Assembly (NCBI GenBank): GCA_023410675.1
Contig: JAEYPM010000017.1
Span: 34,149-98,148 of the forward strand
Direction: 5' to 3'
Source of the DNA: Bacillota bacterium
Lineage (GTDB): Bacteria > Bacillota > Clostridia > Lachnospirales > Cellulosilyticaceae
Length of the DNA stretch: 64,000 nt
Part shown: in pieces, positions 52,390-62,475 of the stretch
Numbering within the stretch: the first letter of the stretch is position 1
How the letters are laid out: each line of letters begins with the position of its first letter
The notes under the pieces: generated by a model
Databases searched by the model: none
The model's input: the letters and a program-made list of their open reading frames with translations, nothing else
What the model was told of the DNA's origin: nothing
Translations under genes and position numbers: made by a program

Positions 52390-55224
52390 ATGCTGAATAA
52401 GATTATTATCAAAGGAGCTAGAGAGCATAACCTAAAAAATATTGATTTAGAACTTGAAAGAGATAAGTTTATTGTTTTTACAGGACTTAGCGGTTCTGGA
52501 AAATCATCACTTGCTTTTGATACTATTTATGCAGAGGGACAAAGAAGATATATGGAATCCTTGTCATCTTATGCACGTCAATTTTTAGGTCAAATGGAAA
52601 AGCCAGATGTGGATCAGATACTTGGACTTTCACCAGCGATCTCTATTGATCAAAAAACAACAAGTAAAAATCCCCGTTCTACTGTTGGAACAGTGACAGA
52701 GATATATGATTATATGCGGTTATTATTTGCAAGAGTAGGCATTGTGCATTGCCCAAAGTGTGGCAAGGAAATAAAAAAGCAAACTGTAGATCAAATAGTG
52801 GATGTACTCATGCAACTAGAAGACAGAACAAGGCTTCAACTTTTGGCACCAGTGGTTAAAGCAAGAAAAGGGCAGCATGAAAAAGTATTTGAACATGCTC
52901 GAAAACAAGGCTATATTCGTGTGCGGGTTGATGGTGAAATTTACGATTTATCAGAAGAAGAAATTACACTTGAAAAAAATAAAAAACATACAATTGAGAT
53001 TGTTGTGGACAGGCTAATTATTAAAGAAGGTATAGAAAAACGTCTTACAGACTCCATTGAAACTGTTATGCACTTATCAGGTGGTTTGCTTATTGTAGAT
53101 GTTATGGGAAAGGAAGAAATTAACTTTAGCCAAAATTTTTCTTGCCCTGACTGTAATATAAGTATAGAAGAAGTTGAACCAAGATTATTTTCTTTCAACA
53201 ATCCTCAAGGAGCTTGCCCTTCATGTACTGGACTAGGACAAAATCTAGAAATTGATAAGGATTTAGTTATTCCTAATCCTTATTTGACTTTAAGACAAGG
53301 AGCTATAGCTGTACCAGGATGGGGGAATATGGCAAATCCTGGGAGCTATGCCTATTCACTTTTTGAAGCCTTGATGAAGCAATATCATTTTGATTGGGAT
53401 ACACCTTTTAATGAATTTAGTGAAGAAATAAAGGATATTATACTGAGTGGCACAAATGGAGAAACCGTAAACTTTTCTTTTAGTGGAGAATACGGCAAAA
53501 GAGAGTATAATTATTCCTTTGAAGGGGTGCTAGGCAATACCAAAAGGCGCTATCAGGAAACCAACTCTGAGGCTGCAAGACAAGAATATGAAAACTATAT
53601 GACAAGTATCCCTTGTACGACCTGTCATGGTGCAAGATTAAAGCCAGAGGCTTTGGCAGTTACTATAGCAGATAAAAATATTTATGAACTCACTAATATG
53701 TCTATAGGTGTACTAAAGAATTTCTTTGAGAATATTAACCTAACAGATAGACAGAAAGAAATTGCTCATCAAATATTAAAAGAACTTAAGGCAAGACTTA
53801 GTTTTTTGGTGGATGTAGGACTTGATTATCTTACCTTATCACGATCTTCAGGTACCCTATCAGGAGGAGAGTCACAAAGAATACGTTTAGCAACACAAAT
53901 CGGCTCAGGACTAGTAGGTGTCCTTTATATACTAGATGAACCAAGTATAGGTCTTCATCAAAAGGATAATGACAGATTAATAAAAACCCTCTTAAAACTA
54001 AGGGACTTAGGCAATACATTAATCGTAGTAGAACATGATGAAGAGACCATGGGTGCTGCAGACTGGATTGTTGATATTGGACCAGGGGCAGGAGAACATG
54101 GAGGAGAGGTTATTGCATCAGGACCATGGGATACTATTTTAGCTTGTGAACATTCAGAGACAGGTGCTTATCTTAGTGGCAGGAAAAAGATCGAAATACC
54201 TAATGTAAGAAGAAAGGGAAACGGTCATTTTATTACTATAAAAGGAGCTAGAGAAAATAATCTTAAAAATATAAATGTAAAAATACCTCTAGGAACATTG
54301 ACTTGTGTTACAGGTGTATCAGGCTCAGGAAAGAGTACATTAATTAACGAAATACTTCTCAAACGATTGGCAAGAGATTTAAATGGTGCAAAGTTAAAAC
54401 CTGCCCTTCATGACGAAATAGTTGGCATAGAACAACTTGACAAAGTCATTCATATTGATCAATCACCGATAGGAAGAACACCAAGATCCAATCCATCCAC
54501 CTATACAGGCGTTTTTGATTCGATCCGTGATCTGTTTAGCCAAACCCAAGAAGCTAAAATGAAAGGATACTTAAAAGGAAGATTTAGTTTTAATGTAAAA
54601 GGCGGAAGATGTGAAGCATGTCAAGGTGATGGGATGCTTAAGATTGAGATGCACTTTTTACCAGATGTCTATGTTCCATGTGAGGTGTGTAAAGGCAAAA
54701 GATATAATAGGGAAACATTAGAAGTAAAATATAAAGATAAATCTATAGCAGATGTTCTTGATATGACAGTAGAAGAGGCACTTAAATTTTTTGAAAATAT
54801 ACCATCCATACAAAGAAAGCTTCAAACGCTACATGATGTTGGTTTATCTTATATCAAATTGGGACAACCATCCACGACATTATCAGGAGGAGAAGCACAA
54901 AGAGTAAAGCTTGCTACAGAGCTAAGCAAACGTAGCACAGGAAAAACCATGTATATTTTAGATGAGCCAACTACAGGACTTCATTTCGCCGATGTTCACA
55001 AATTAGTAGGTATCTTAGACAGACTTGTAGAAATTGGGAATTCAGTTGTCGTCATTGAGCATAATTTAGACATCATTAAAACAGCAGATTATATCATAGA
55101 TTTAGGCCCTGAGGGGGGTATAAGAGGTGGAGAAGTTATTGCCTGTGGAACCCCAGAAGAAGTGAGTAAGATACCTACTTCATATACAGGTCAATTTATA
55201 AAGAAAGTATTAAAAAATAAATAG
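52390..55224 (+). CDS. uvrA: Excinuclease ABC subunit A
   Basis: Damage-recognition ABC-type ATPase of nucleotide excision repair. Two ATPase sites: Walker A GLSGSGKSS near 32 and GVSGSGKST near 645, with signatures LSGGESQR and LSGGEAQR and Walker B ILDEPS and ILDEPTTGLH. Zinc modules: CPKCGKE near 120, a CPDC/CPSC pair near 255-275, and CEACQGDG with CEVCKGKRYN near 740-765. Length 944 is normal. Promoter carries an SOS box. The last housekeeping gene before the accessory region. Confidence 0.97.
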   Translation: MLNKIIIKGAREHNLKNIDLELERDKFIVFTGLSGSGKSSLAFDTIYAEGQRRYMESLSSYARQFLGQMEKPDVDQILGLSPAISIDQKTTSKNPRSTVGTVTEIYDYMRLLFARVGIVHCPKCGKEIKKQTVDQIVDVLMQLEDRTRLQLLAPVVKARKGQHEKVFEHARKQGYIRVRVDGEIYDLSEEEITLEKNKKHTIEIVVDRLIIKEGIEKRLTDSIETVMHLSGGLLIVDVMGKEEINFSQNFSCPDCNISIEEVEPRLFSFNNPQGACPSCTGLGQNLEIDKDLVIPNPYLTLRQGAIAVPGWGNMANPGSYAYSLFEALMKQYHFDWDTPFNEFSEEIKDIILSGTNGETVNFSFSGEYGKREYNYSFEGVLGNTKRRYQETNSEAARQEYENYMTSIPCTTCHGARLKPEALAVTIADKNIYELTNMSIGVLKNFFENINLTDRQKEIAHQILKELKARLSFLVDVGLDYLTLSRSSGTLSGGESQRIRLATQIGSGLVGVLYILDEPSIGLHQKDNDRLIKTLLKLRDLGNTLIVVEHDEETMGAADWIVDIGPGAGEHGGEVIASGPWDTILACEHSETGAYLSGRKKIEIPNVRRKGNGHFITIKGARENNLKNINVKIPLGTLTCVTGVSGSGKSTLINEILLKRLARDLNGAKLKPALHDEIVGIEQLDKVIHIDQSPIGRTPRSNPSTYTGVFDSIRDLFSQTQEAKMKGYLKGRFSFNVKGGRCEACQGDGMLKIEMHFLPDVYVPCEVCKGKRYNRETLEVKYKDKSIADVLDMTVEEALKFFENIPSIQRKLQTLHDVGLSYIKLGQPSTTLSGGEAQRVKLATELSKRSTGKTMYILDEPTTGLHFADVHKLVGILDRLVEIGNSVVVIEHNLDIIKTADYIIDLGPEGGIRGGEVIACGTPEEVSKIPTSYTGQFIKKVLKNK

Positions 55225-55307
55225 TAAATAGTAAAGAGGCCATCAAAAGAAGCGTTCACTTAGGGATTGAAGAAAAACTTAAATGGACAGCTTCAAGCGG
55301 GGCAAAA

Positions 55308-55353
55308 AAGACCAGTCATGTTCAAGCGTAATTGCTTGTAGTGGCTGGTCTCT
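55308..55353 (+). terminator. Hairpin after uvrA, possible terminator
   Basis: AGACCAG with CTGGTCT, and inner CAAGC with GCTTG, form a long imperfect stem followed by CTTGTATTT, a weak T tract. It is 84 bases past the uvrA stop. The stretch from 55225 to here contains no gene. Confidence 0.5.
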
Positions 55354-55390
55354 TGTATTTACCTTTTTGTGGATAATAGTCGACCTTTGC

Positions 55391-55588
55391 TTATATTAAT
55401 CGAAATGTTTTGACCACTAGATAATATTTTGTAAGCTTTTTCCCTCCAGCTGTAACTATCTCTATTACAGTTGTAAGTGTCCAAGTACAGCATACTGTAA
55501 TATCACTTGGATCCAAATTATATTTTTCACCGTCAAGTGTAGTGAGCGTACATTCTTCTGTATCAACTTCTATAAGCATTGTCCTCAT
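55391..55588 (-). CDS. Small protein of unknown function downstream of hsdS
   Basis: A 65-residue ORF 21 bases after the hsdS stop, on the same strand. It appears to be a compact all-beta protein (MLIEVDTEECTLTTLDGEKY, then VCCTWTLTTVIEIV) with a Cys-Cys pair, no signal peptide and no membrane helix. The ribosome site is GGGAG, a little far from the first ATG, so a start three codons later is possible. I do not recognise a family. Its place at the end of the type I operon suggests co-transcription; whether it belongs to the system is unclear. Confidence 0.55.
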   Translation of the reverse strand: MRTMLIEVDTEECTLTTLDGEKYNLDPSDITVCCTWTLTTVIEIVTAGGKKLTKYYLVVKTFRLI

Positions 55589-55609
55589 ATTGTGATTGTC
55601 TCCCTTAAT

Positions 55610-56806
55610 TTATTTTACAGCAACTTGTCCATTCATAAGCATAGGCAAGAGCCAGTCACGGAGTTTAGCAAGTTTAAGGTTTTGAACTATTTTATGTGAA
55701 ATCACTTTGTGCAAGGGTTCAACTATTTCTTTGAATCTCTGTGCAACTTCCTCATTGGGTACAACAATAAGGCTGTCCTTTAAAAATTTAAAATGCCTTG
55801 CATAACCATAATTGGACAAATCAATCTTCTGAATTGAATAATAAAAAAGCAATTGGGGCATATTTTTTTTGTTATTTGAAATCAGTATTTGTGTCCCGTC
55901 AGCCCCTCGTGCAAAGTCGAAACCTATAAATTTAACTATCCTTGTATGGTCACCAAAAACAATGGCACCATCAGTTGTTGAAATCAATGCTGATTCTTCA
56001 TCAGTATAACCTGCAATAAAATCAGTGCTTTGGTCAATGACAGGAATTGATCCTTCTAAGAGATATTCAGAGGATTGAATGCGTGTTGTATTAGGTGCTT
56101 TGTCAAGTAAATCAGATACTAAACACACTTCCCACCCATTAGGCATCTTTCTATTCAACTTTTCATTCCATACCATTTCCCCACCATTTGAGCGATATGG
56201 CTTGCCCTCAGCATTTGGAAAATCAAACTGCACAAACCAATAGTCAAATATAGCTTTAGCCATCTCTTCCAGCTCAGTAATAAGACAGTTGTTATGTACA
56301 ATTTTTTTATCAATAGCTGATAGAACAGATACAATATTGTTCTGCACGTTTATTTCGGGCATTGGTATTAATATTTCTTCAAAGGTACTTTTATTTAAAA
56401 TAGGAGTTCTTGTAACTGATGCAATTTGAAAAAGATAATCTTTTTTGGTGGATAGCCAATAATAAACATAATAGGGATTATAACCATCTTTAAAATTAGT
56501 TATAGAGTTTATTTGTTGGTTAGTAGCACATGTGTCAATGCATAAGGCTACATTACCCATATCCCAACCGATGCATCCTACCAAAACACTGATACCACTA
56601 ATCGTATTATTTTTAATACTGGCAAACCCCTTTTCACTTAAACCTCTTTCGGTATAATTGATAATATATCTGTTGTGAAGTTCACTAGGTGTTATAAACA
56701 TATAGTCTGTTCCATAATTGTCCTGAATAGCAGTCCTTGGTGTTTTTCCTGTTATAACGTCTCCCATTTTTTTAATAGGTGTATCAACAAATAATTGTTT
56801 ACTCAT
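55610..56806 (-). CDS. hsdS: Type I restriction enzyme specificity subunit
   Basis: Determines the DNA sequence recognised by the HsdR-HsdM-HsdS complex. A 398-residue protein with two target-recognition domains: about 5-140 (MGDVITGKTPRTA start) and about 215-360 (NGWEVCLVSDLLDK start). They are separated by a conserved helical spacer (SVLSAIDKKIVHNNCLITEL, about 157-195), with a matching helix at the C-terminus (VQNLKLAKLRDWLLPMLMNG). GGGAGGG precedes its ATG, which overlaps the end of hsdM by 8 bases. Recognition sequence cannot be predicted by eye. Confidence 0.93.
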   Translation of the reverse strand: MSKQLFVDTPIKKMGDVITGKTPRTAIQDNYGTDYMFITPSELHNRYIINYTERGLSEKGFASIKNNTISGISVLVGCIGWDMGNVALCIDTCATNQQINSITNFKDGYNPYYVYYWLSTKKDYLFQIASVTRTPILNKSTFEEILIPMPEINVQNNIVSVLSAIDKKIVHNNCLITELEEMAKAIFDYWFVQFDFPNAEGKPYRSNGGEMVWNEKLNRKMPNGWEVCLVSDLLDKAPNTTRIQSSEYLLEGSIPVIDQSTDFIAGYTDEESALISTTDGAIVFGDHTRIVKFIGFDFARGADGTQILISNNKKNMPQLLFYYSIQKIDLSNYGYARHFKFLKDSLIVVPNEEVAQRFKEIVEPLHKVISHKIVQNLKLAKLRDWLLPMLMNGQVAVK

Positions 56807-58439
56807 AATACACCCTCCCTAATTGCTTTTTTATTTCATCTTCTAACACTCTTCCCTCATCAAACATACTTTTAAGCCTTGCTTTAAACCCATTCATCTT
56901 TTCACAAAATTCTTCTTGAGTTATCTCAACATACTCTATTTTTACATCAAAATACTGCCCAGCGGAAAATGAAAGTTTCTTGTCTTCTATATCCTTATAA
57001 TCCACAACAACACAAAGATCCTCTACAGATTTTGCTGAATTGAATGTATCTATAATAGTACTTATTTCGTCTGCACTGAGAACTGTCTTTTGATTTTTTC
57101 CATCCTCTTTAATCTTTGTTCCCATTTTGGAGGCATCCATCAATACTACCTTGCCTTCTTTATTTTCACAGTCAATAAAAAGGATGGATACATTAGTGCT
57201 TGTGTTTGCAAAAATATTAGATGGCATAGAAATTACACCCCGTAGCATCCTTTCCTTAATGAGATGCTCTCTGATTTTCTTTTGAATACCCGAACCAGCA
57301 GTTAAAAAACCGGTAGGCACAACAACCGCTGCCTTACCCATCTTTTCATCCAGAGAATAAATTATGTGTTGCAAAAACATCAGGTAAATTGCCATACTAC
57401 TTTTATCTTTGTTTGGAATGTTAGGTACACCTGCAAAAAATCTTTTTTGATACTTTTCTCCGGCCAGAGCGTCACGGCTATCAGAAAAATCCATATTAAA
57501 TGGAGGATTCGAAACGATGTAATCAAATGTCATTAGTCCATCTTTTCTTTCATTCAAATGTCTTGGATTGAGCAGTGTATCTTCATGCACTACATTTGGC
57601 AGGGAATGAACAAGGTTATTTAAAATCAAGTTCAATCTCAGGAACTCATTCGACTTCTGAGAAATATCCTGTGTATAGATAGTACAGTTGCTCTCTCCGA
57701 TTTCATGAGCAAGTGCTAATACCAGTGTGCCGGAACCTGCAGCAGGGTCATATACCGTAACGTTTTGCACCTTATTTGGCACCATAATTTTTGCTATGAT
57801 GCTTGCAATAGCATGGGGGGTATAATACTCGGCGTATTTACCGAAATCCTTATTATAGTCCTTTATTAAATACTCAAAGATAGTGGCGAAAAAGTCATAC
57901 TTCTGCGAAAATACTTTGTCAAAGCTACAATTTGCTAGTTTGTCAATGATAGCACGGCAGAAGTTGTCCTTCTTCTCCTGTTCAATAACATACTGTGAAA
58001 GTGCGTCAAATAGACGAATTTTTGACTGTCCGCCTGTCTGTACAGAAAAAATCTCTATATTAAAGTTTGCTATATCAATAAGAGTATCATCAAATAACTT
58101 GTGGAAATCATCTTGATTCTTTCGGTTAAACAGATAAGATATATAATGGTTCTTTTTCAGCTTTGCAGTTGATCCACCAAAATCCATAAGCATTAATTCA
58201 TAATCATCTTCTGACATTTCCACCATAGCAGCTTCCACTTCGGCAGTTGTCATATTTGAAAATTGGGGAACTACCTGTCTCGCCTCATATATAAATTTGT
58301 CATTAAGAAATTTGTAAAGAAAAACTTCTGTAATAATTTTATACTCGCTGCTGGCATTACCAAGGCCAAAATTTGTACATATAGCCTTAAGATCGTCAAT
58401 CATATTTTTTGTTTGTATTGTTATATCTGACATTTGCAT
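56799..58439 (-). CDS. hsdM: Type I restriction enzyme methyltransferase subunit
   Basis: N6-adenine DNA methyltransferase, 546 residues, with the N-terminal HsdM helical domain and the catalytic domain. The SAM motif is DPAAGSGTLVLAL near 230 and the catalytic motif is NPPF near 311, the N6-adenine (NPP[FY]) type. Methylates host sites to protect them from HsdR. ATG at 58439 overlaps the hsdR stop by one base (TAATG), so it is probably translated by coupling; a second ATG two codons in is possible. Confidence 0.95.
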   Translation of the reverse strand: MQMSDITIQTKNMIDDLKAICTNFGLGNASSEYKIITEVFLYKFLNDKFIYEARQVVPQFSNMTTAEVEAAMVEMSEDDYELMLMDFGGSTAKLKKNHYISYLFNRKNQDDFHKLFDDTLIDIANFNIEIFSVQTGGQSKIRLFDALSQYVIEQEKKDNFCRAIIDKLANCSFDKVFSQKYDFFATIFEYLIKDYNKDFGKYAEYYTPHAIASIIAKIMVPNKVQNVTVYDPAAGSGTLVLALAHEIGESNCTIYTQDISQKSNEFLRLNLILNNLVHSLPNVVHEDTLLNPRHLNERKDGLMTFDYIVSNPPFNMDFSDSRDALAGEKYQKRFFAGVPNIPNKDKSSMAIYLMFLQHIIYSLDEKMGKAAVVVPTGFLTAGSGIQKKIREHLIKERMLRGVISMPSNIFANTSTNVSILFIDCENKEGKVVLMDASKMGTKIKEDGKNQKTVLSADEISTIIDTFNSAKSVEDLCVVVDYKDIEDKKLSFSAGQYFDVKIEYVEITQEEFCEKMNGFKARLKSMFDEGRVLEDEIKKQLGRVYYE

Positions 58440-61400
58440 TAGCTTGCCCAGTTCCTTTCACTAAAATATTCGTTTGAAATACAAGTACCGACATACCTAA
58501 TCTGAGAAGCTGTAACTGGTACTCCACTTGCATTTAGCTCTTGTTTTATTAACGGAAACATATCCTGCAGAAAATAGGGCTCGTTATTCAAAAGCCTTTG
58601 ATTAGCAAGAATGCGTTCATCAATTTTATGTTTAAGTGACAACAGTACCTTGTGAAGTACTGGATCTGAGGCAATCGGTGGTGGTGTCTCTTTTAACCGT
58701 TTGTGCGTCCTCATAAACTTAGGGTCATTTTCATATTTTGCCGTAAGCATTTGGTCTTGAAGGTTTCGCTGCTCAGCTGCTTTTCTGATTCGGTCAAGTT
58801 CGGTAATGTTTGCTGTCATTTCATCTGCATTAAGTTCTTCTATATTTTTTTTACTTAGCAGCCTTTGCAACTCTTCAAGCAATGTAACATACTCTGGGTC
58901 TTTGGGGTCAAGGTTGCGCTGCATCTCTCGGCGCGTTCGTTCAAGGCTGTCTCTGAATTTATCTGCAATAACCAACTCACTCTCAGAAACCTTTTTGAAC
59001 TGAAAATCAATCTCGTCTAATGCCATATTGAGTATGGCGCTCATATCTTCAGCATTTTGGAGGTTTTGTTTTAGATTTATAAGGTTAATCCGGTTATTAA
59101 CCTCATTGTATAGAGCGCTAATATTGTTCAAGTCGAATTTATCAGATAACTCTTCGTAATCAAACAGCTTGGCTATATTGTAAAGTTCCTTATAAGATTC
59201 CAATGCATGGCGTAGTTCAAGCAAGGCTCCTTTATCATCAAGAGCGGATATCTGCTGTGAAAATACCTCCGCATTGGTAGTATCAAAAAGAAACAGTTTT
59301 TCTGCAATTTCCTTCAAATCGTTTTCTATCTCTTCTGACGTTTTAAAGATATTATCGTACTGTTTAAACTCATCACCTAATTCTGCTTGTAACTCATCAA
59401 AATAAGCCTTGTTTGTCTTATCAAACTCAGCACGGATATCAGCAAAATCAACAACATATCCATAGCGAAATTTCTGATAAGGGCGGTTTACACGGGTTAG
59501 CGCCTGCAGGAGAGAGTGGTCTTTGATAACACGTCCGAGGTATAGCTTTTTCAAGCGTGGCGCGTCAAAGCCAGTTAATAGCATATTGTAAACAATGAGA
59601 AAATCAATTTTCCCCTTTTTAAAGTCATTTCTGTTTTGCTTACGGGTTTCCTTATCATCCTCATCATGGAGAATAAGTGCTGAGGAAAATCTAGACTTCT
59701 TCATCTCATCAAAAACAGCTCGCGCCTGTTCAGATGAGTCACATACAATCATACCACCTATAGTTTTATCATTCATTGCTATCCGGCTCTTAGCAAAGTC
59801 TTCAGCAATGTATTCTACAAGTGCTGATACATATTTGGGATGAGCATACAACTCCTTTTTTGAAATAGATCCCTTAACGGTTTCAATTTCATCTAATGTT
59901 GACTGTAATCTCTTTCTGTAGGTTGTTGCTATGCCCTCTCGGATAAGTTTTAGGGTATAGCCGTCCGCAATAGAACGGTTATAGTAGTATTTATGGATAT
60001 ATGCCCCAAAGACATCTTTAGAATCATATCCTTTACCCTTAAGAGGCATACCTGTTACTTCATCGTATATTGTACCTATTAAAGGAGTTCCAGTAAGAGC
60101 AATCATTACAGCGTTGCGGTCAGAAGCCATAAGATTGGACAAGAAAGAGCCTGTAGGTTTATAGCTTCGGTGTGCTTCATCAAGAAAATATATTCTCTGC
60201 ACATTTACATTATAATCAGATGCTTTTGCGATAGATTCTTTAGAGAATTTCTGTATGTTTAAAACAGTAATCGTATCTCGTCCGGTATTATTAGAAGTAC
60301 CAGTTGCTTTGATGTTAGCAATAAAATCTTCTTTGGAATTGACTTCTTCAACATACAGTCCTCGGGCACGGAACTCATCTGCTGCCTGAGTAAGCAAATC
60401 AAGTCTATCCACCACAAAATAGAACTTGGCTATTATGCCTTGTCTCTGATAGTAATCTTTCAAATAACGTACATTGTAATATGCCAAAGCAGTTTTTCCG
60501 CTACCCTGTGTATGCCAGATAATACCATGCTTTATATTCAAATTAAGCTTTTGCTCAATTGCTTTTGTTGCAAAAAGCTGAGGATAGCGCATTAAATGCT
60601 TTTCAAGTGTTGTGATACCATCATCATCGGTTTTCTCTACATAAGCAATAGCGTATTTTAAAATCATCATAATACGACCATGTGAAAACAGGGATGTTAT
60701 AATCCTGTTGGTCGGTGAAACAGGGGAAAGATTGGTTGCATATTCCGGTGTATGCTTTATGGTTACCAGGTTTGTATCTTTCAATATGTAGCTTTCTTTC
60801 TTCTCATCTATAGGATCTATTTTACTGAAAATAGCTTCATCTTCTTCCCTAAAATGACTAAAGAAAAGCTTCTTATAACTACTAGCAGCATAAAAAGCGC
60901 CCTCTAATGGCACAACTTCGTTATCGTCATATTCGCTGTTATTAGAAAATACCATAAGCTGTGTGATATTCACAAAACGTTTGAATTTCTTATTACTAAA
61001 CCGACTATTAATACGAATGTATTCTGCTTGGATACCATCTTTATTGTTTGGTTTTTTAACCTCTAAAAAGGCAAGGGGCATTCCATTAATCAAAACAGTA
61101 ATATCAGGACGGAATTCATCACTGCCATTTTTATATGTAAGTTCAGTAACAATTTGATAAGTGTTGCCAATACCATTAGAAGTTTCAAAATCTATGAATT
61201 TCAATCCTTTATATCCTGAGAGGAGCATGGCATAAAAAGCCTTGCCAAGGTCATCGGCAGCCAAAACGATTTTTATTTCCTCTATAATTTTATCAACATC
61301 AGAAGCTGAAAGATTTGTTCTGTTAATACGATTTAAAGATTCACGAAAAATATCGACAAAAATATTAGTATCTTCATCGATTACACCATGATAATTCTTT

Positions 61401-61486
61401 AGCGAAACATACTCATACTTCAACCTCGTAAAATGAACTAACGCAGGGATTTTCACGCGTGAATTCTCATTATGAGTAATATTCAT
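58439..61486 (-). CDS. hsdR: Type I restriction enzyme endonuclease/translocase subunit
   Basis: A 1015-residue ATP-dependent DNA translocase and nuclease. The N-terminal PD-(D/E)XK nuclease motif is RPDITVLINGMPLAFLEVKK (Asp128, Glu142, Lys144). Superfamily 2 helicase motifs follow: Walker A TQGSGKT near 326-332, DEAH in FLDEAHRSYK near 440, IALTGTPLIG, and LTRVNRPYQK. All catalytic residues are present, so it should be active. ATG 61486 follows GGAGGAGG at 9 nt; an in-frame TTG three codons earlier is not needed. Confidence 0.95.
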   Translation of the reverse strand: MNITHNENSRVKIPALVHFTRLKYEYVSLKNYHGVIDEDTNIFVDIFRESLNRINRTNLSASDVDKIIEEIKIVLAADDLGKAFYAMLLSGYKGLKFIDFETSNGIGNTYQIVTELTYKNGSDEFRPDITVLINGMPLAFLEVKKPNNKDGIQAEYIRINSRFSNKKFKRFVNITQLMVFSNNSEYDDNEVVPLEGAFYAASSYKKLFFSHFREEDEAIFSKIDPIDEKKESYILKDTNLVTIKHTPEYATNLSPVSPTNRIITSLFSHGRIMMILKYAIAYVEKTDDDGITTLEKHLMRYPQLFATKAIEQKLNLNIKHGIIWHTQGSGKTALAYYNVRYLKDYYQRQGIIAKFYFVVDRLDLLTQAADEFRARGLYVEEVNSKEDFIANIKATGTSNNTGRDTITVLNIQKFSKESIAKASDYNVNVQRIYFLDEAHRSYKPTGSFLSNLMASDRNAVMIALTGTPLIGTIYDEVTGMPLKGKGYDSKDVFGAYIHKYYYNRSIADGYTLKLIREGIATTYRKRLQSTLDEIETVKGSISKKELYAHPKYVSALVEYIAEDFAKSRIAMNDKTIGGMIVCDSSEQARAVFDEMKKSRFSSALILHDEDDKETRKQNRNDFKKGKIDFLIVYNMLLTGFDAPRLKKLYLGRVIKDHSLLQALTRVNRPYQKFRYGYVVDFADIRAEFDKTNKAYFDELQAELGDEFKQYDNIFKTSEEIENDLKEIAEKLFLFDTTNAEVFSQQISALDDKGALLELRHALESYKELYNIAKLFDYEELSDKFDLNNISALYNEVNNRINLINLKQNLQNAEDMSAILNMALDEIDFQFKKVSESELVIADKFRDSLERTRREMQRNLDPKDPEYVTLLEELQRLLSKKNIEELNADEMTANITELDRIRKAAEQRNLQDQMLTAKYENDPKFMRTHKRLKETPPPIASDPVLHKVLLSLKHKIDERILANQRLLNNEPYFLQDMFPLIKQELNASGVPVTASQIRYVGTCISNEYFSERNWAS

Positions 61487-61510
61487 GGCGCACAACCTCC
61501 TCCCAAAATA

Positions 61511-61729
61511 TTATTTCTCGTCAATCGTATCTGACACCAATTCCATAATATCCTCAAAACCGACATTCAGTGCAGTGCATACTTTAATAAGAACATCCAT
61601 ACTAACATTTTCATTCTTAGAAAGTTTTGCAATCGACGATGGACTAATGCCCGCAGCCGCTTGTAAATCTTTCTTCTTCATATCGCGATCTATCAACAAT
61701 TTCCAGAGCCTCTTATAGCTGACGGCCAT
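61511..61729 (-). CDS. XRE-family helix-turn-helix regulator
   Basis: A 72-residue Cro/CI-type protein: an HTH with KKKDLQAAAGISPSSIAKLSKNENVS as the DNA-binding core (residues about 15-40 of the product). It begins at ATG 61729 with GAGGTG upstream, and ends 24 bases before the hsdR ribosome site, so it leads the restriction operon. Small regulators in this position often control establishment of restriction, delaying HsdR. Autoregulation is plausible but no operator was identified. Confidence 0.85.
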   Translation of the reverse strand: MAVSYKRLWKLLIDRDMKKKDLQAAAGISPSSIAKLSKNENVSMDVLIKVCTALNVGFEDIMELVSDTIDEK

Positions 61730-61762
61730 CTTGGTCACCTCTTCACAAATAATAATATCCAT

Positions 61763-62475
61763 TATAACACATATTCTTCAATTGTACCATGATATCTTTG
61801 CGTTCTCGAAGAATTTATATAGTTTTGACATCTAAAAGGCTTTCGGACAAAAAAGTCGAAAAGTCCAAAGTATTAAGTCTCCCAAACTAAATACCACTTT
61901 CGCTCAAATTTGAGCAAAAGCATAAACATTACAGCCGTCTTTACCGGAAAATAGACGGGCTGTTTTTTTATTTTAGGGGTTCGAATCAATAGAATTCTTC
62001 GCTTATAGATGAGGAAGAAAAAATATTTTTAGAAAATCCTCAACTAATGTGTTCTACCAAGGCTATAAGGTGAGAGGAAAAATAATCCCCATTAGCTTCC
62101 AAGTTAGAAATTTAATGAGGTATTTAGCTAAGGGGTTAATAATTTCGGCTATTAGCAGAGGAAAGCAATTCACAGAAATATTTGTTCCGGTACTCAAACT
62201 GCAGGCTTGTGTCTTGTGGATGACGAGAGGAAATTACCTTAAATAATACTCTTTGGATTTGCCTTTCTTATGCACTACAAAAGAAAGCATAGTTTTCTCT
62301 CACTGCTCCTTGACAACTGAATATCCCGAAATGCAAGAGATACTTCAAGCAGAATATGCCATGACGATAATTCCGAGCGTATTCCTTGAAAGATAACGAG
62401 GTTGTGTCATACAAGGCAAACCCTCTGGAACCGTAGCGTTTCGGGTCATATATAAAAGGCAAGGAGGTGAAGTAA
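61763..62475. other. Gene-poor stretch between the regulator and the primase
   Basis: About 700 bases with no convincing gene. It holds a rho-independent terminator on the plus strand (61931-61969: ACAGCCGTCT / AGACGGGCTGT-type stem and seven T), small hairpins around 61850-61880, and a TTGACA at 62310 that may be a -35 for the primase. ORFs here on both strands have unnatural composition. The terminator implies a plus-strand gene that has been lost or lies hidden. Confidence 0.5.
61931..61969 (+). terminator. Rho-independent terminator in the gene-poor stretch
   Basis: ACAGCCGTCT pairs with AGACGGGCTGT (one bulged or mismatched base), with loop TTACCGGAAAAT, followed by seven T. No gene on the plus strand precedes it. 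Confidence 0.8.

Larger units (their letters stand above)
55391..61729 (-). other. Type I restriction-modification locus
   Basis: Five minus-strand genes in order: XRE regulator, hsdR, hsdM, hsdS, small ORF. hsdR-hsdM and hsdM-hsdS overlap. The codon use looks somewhat less AT-biased than in the genes to the left, and a plasmid/phage-type primase lies beyond, so acquisition by transfer is likely. The left boundary would be just after uvrA; the right one is not visible. Confidence 0.7.

Noticed and set aside
61977..61990. GGTTCGAATC, resembling a tRNA T-arm
   Set aside because: The flanks do not form a 5-bp T stem and no acceptor or anticodon arm is found nearby; not a tRNA.
62049..62246. Plus-strand ORF of 65 codons in the gene-poor stretch
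   Set aside because: No ribosome site and no protein-like pattern.
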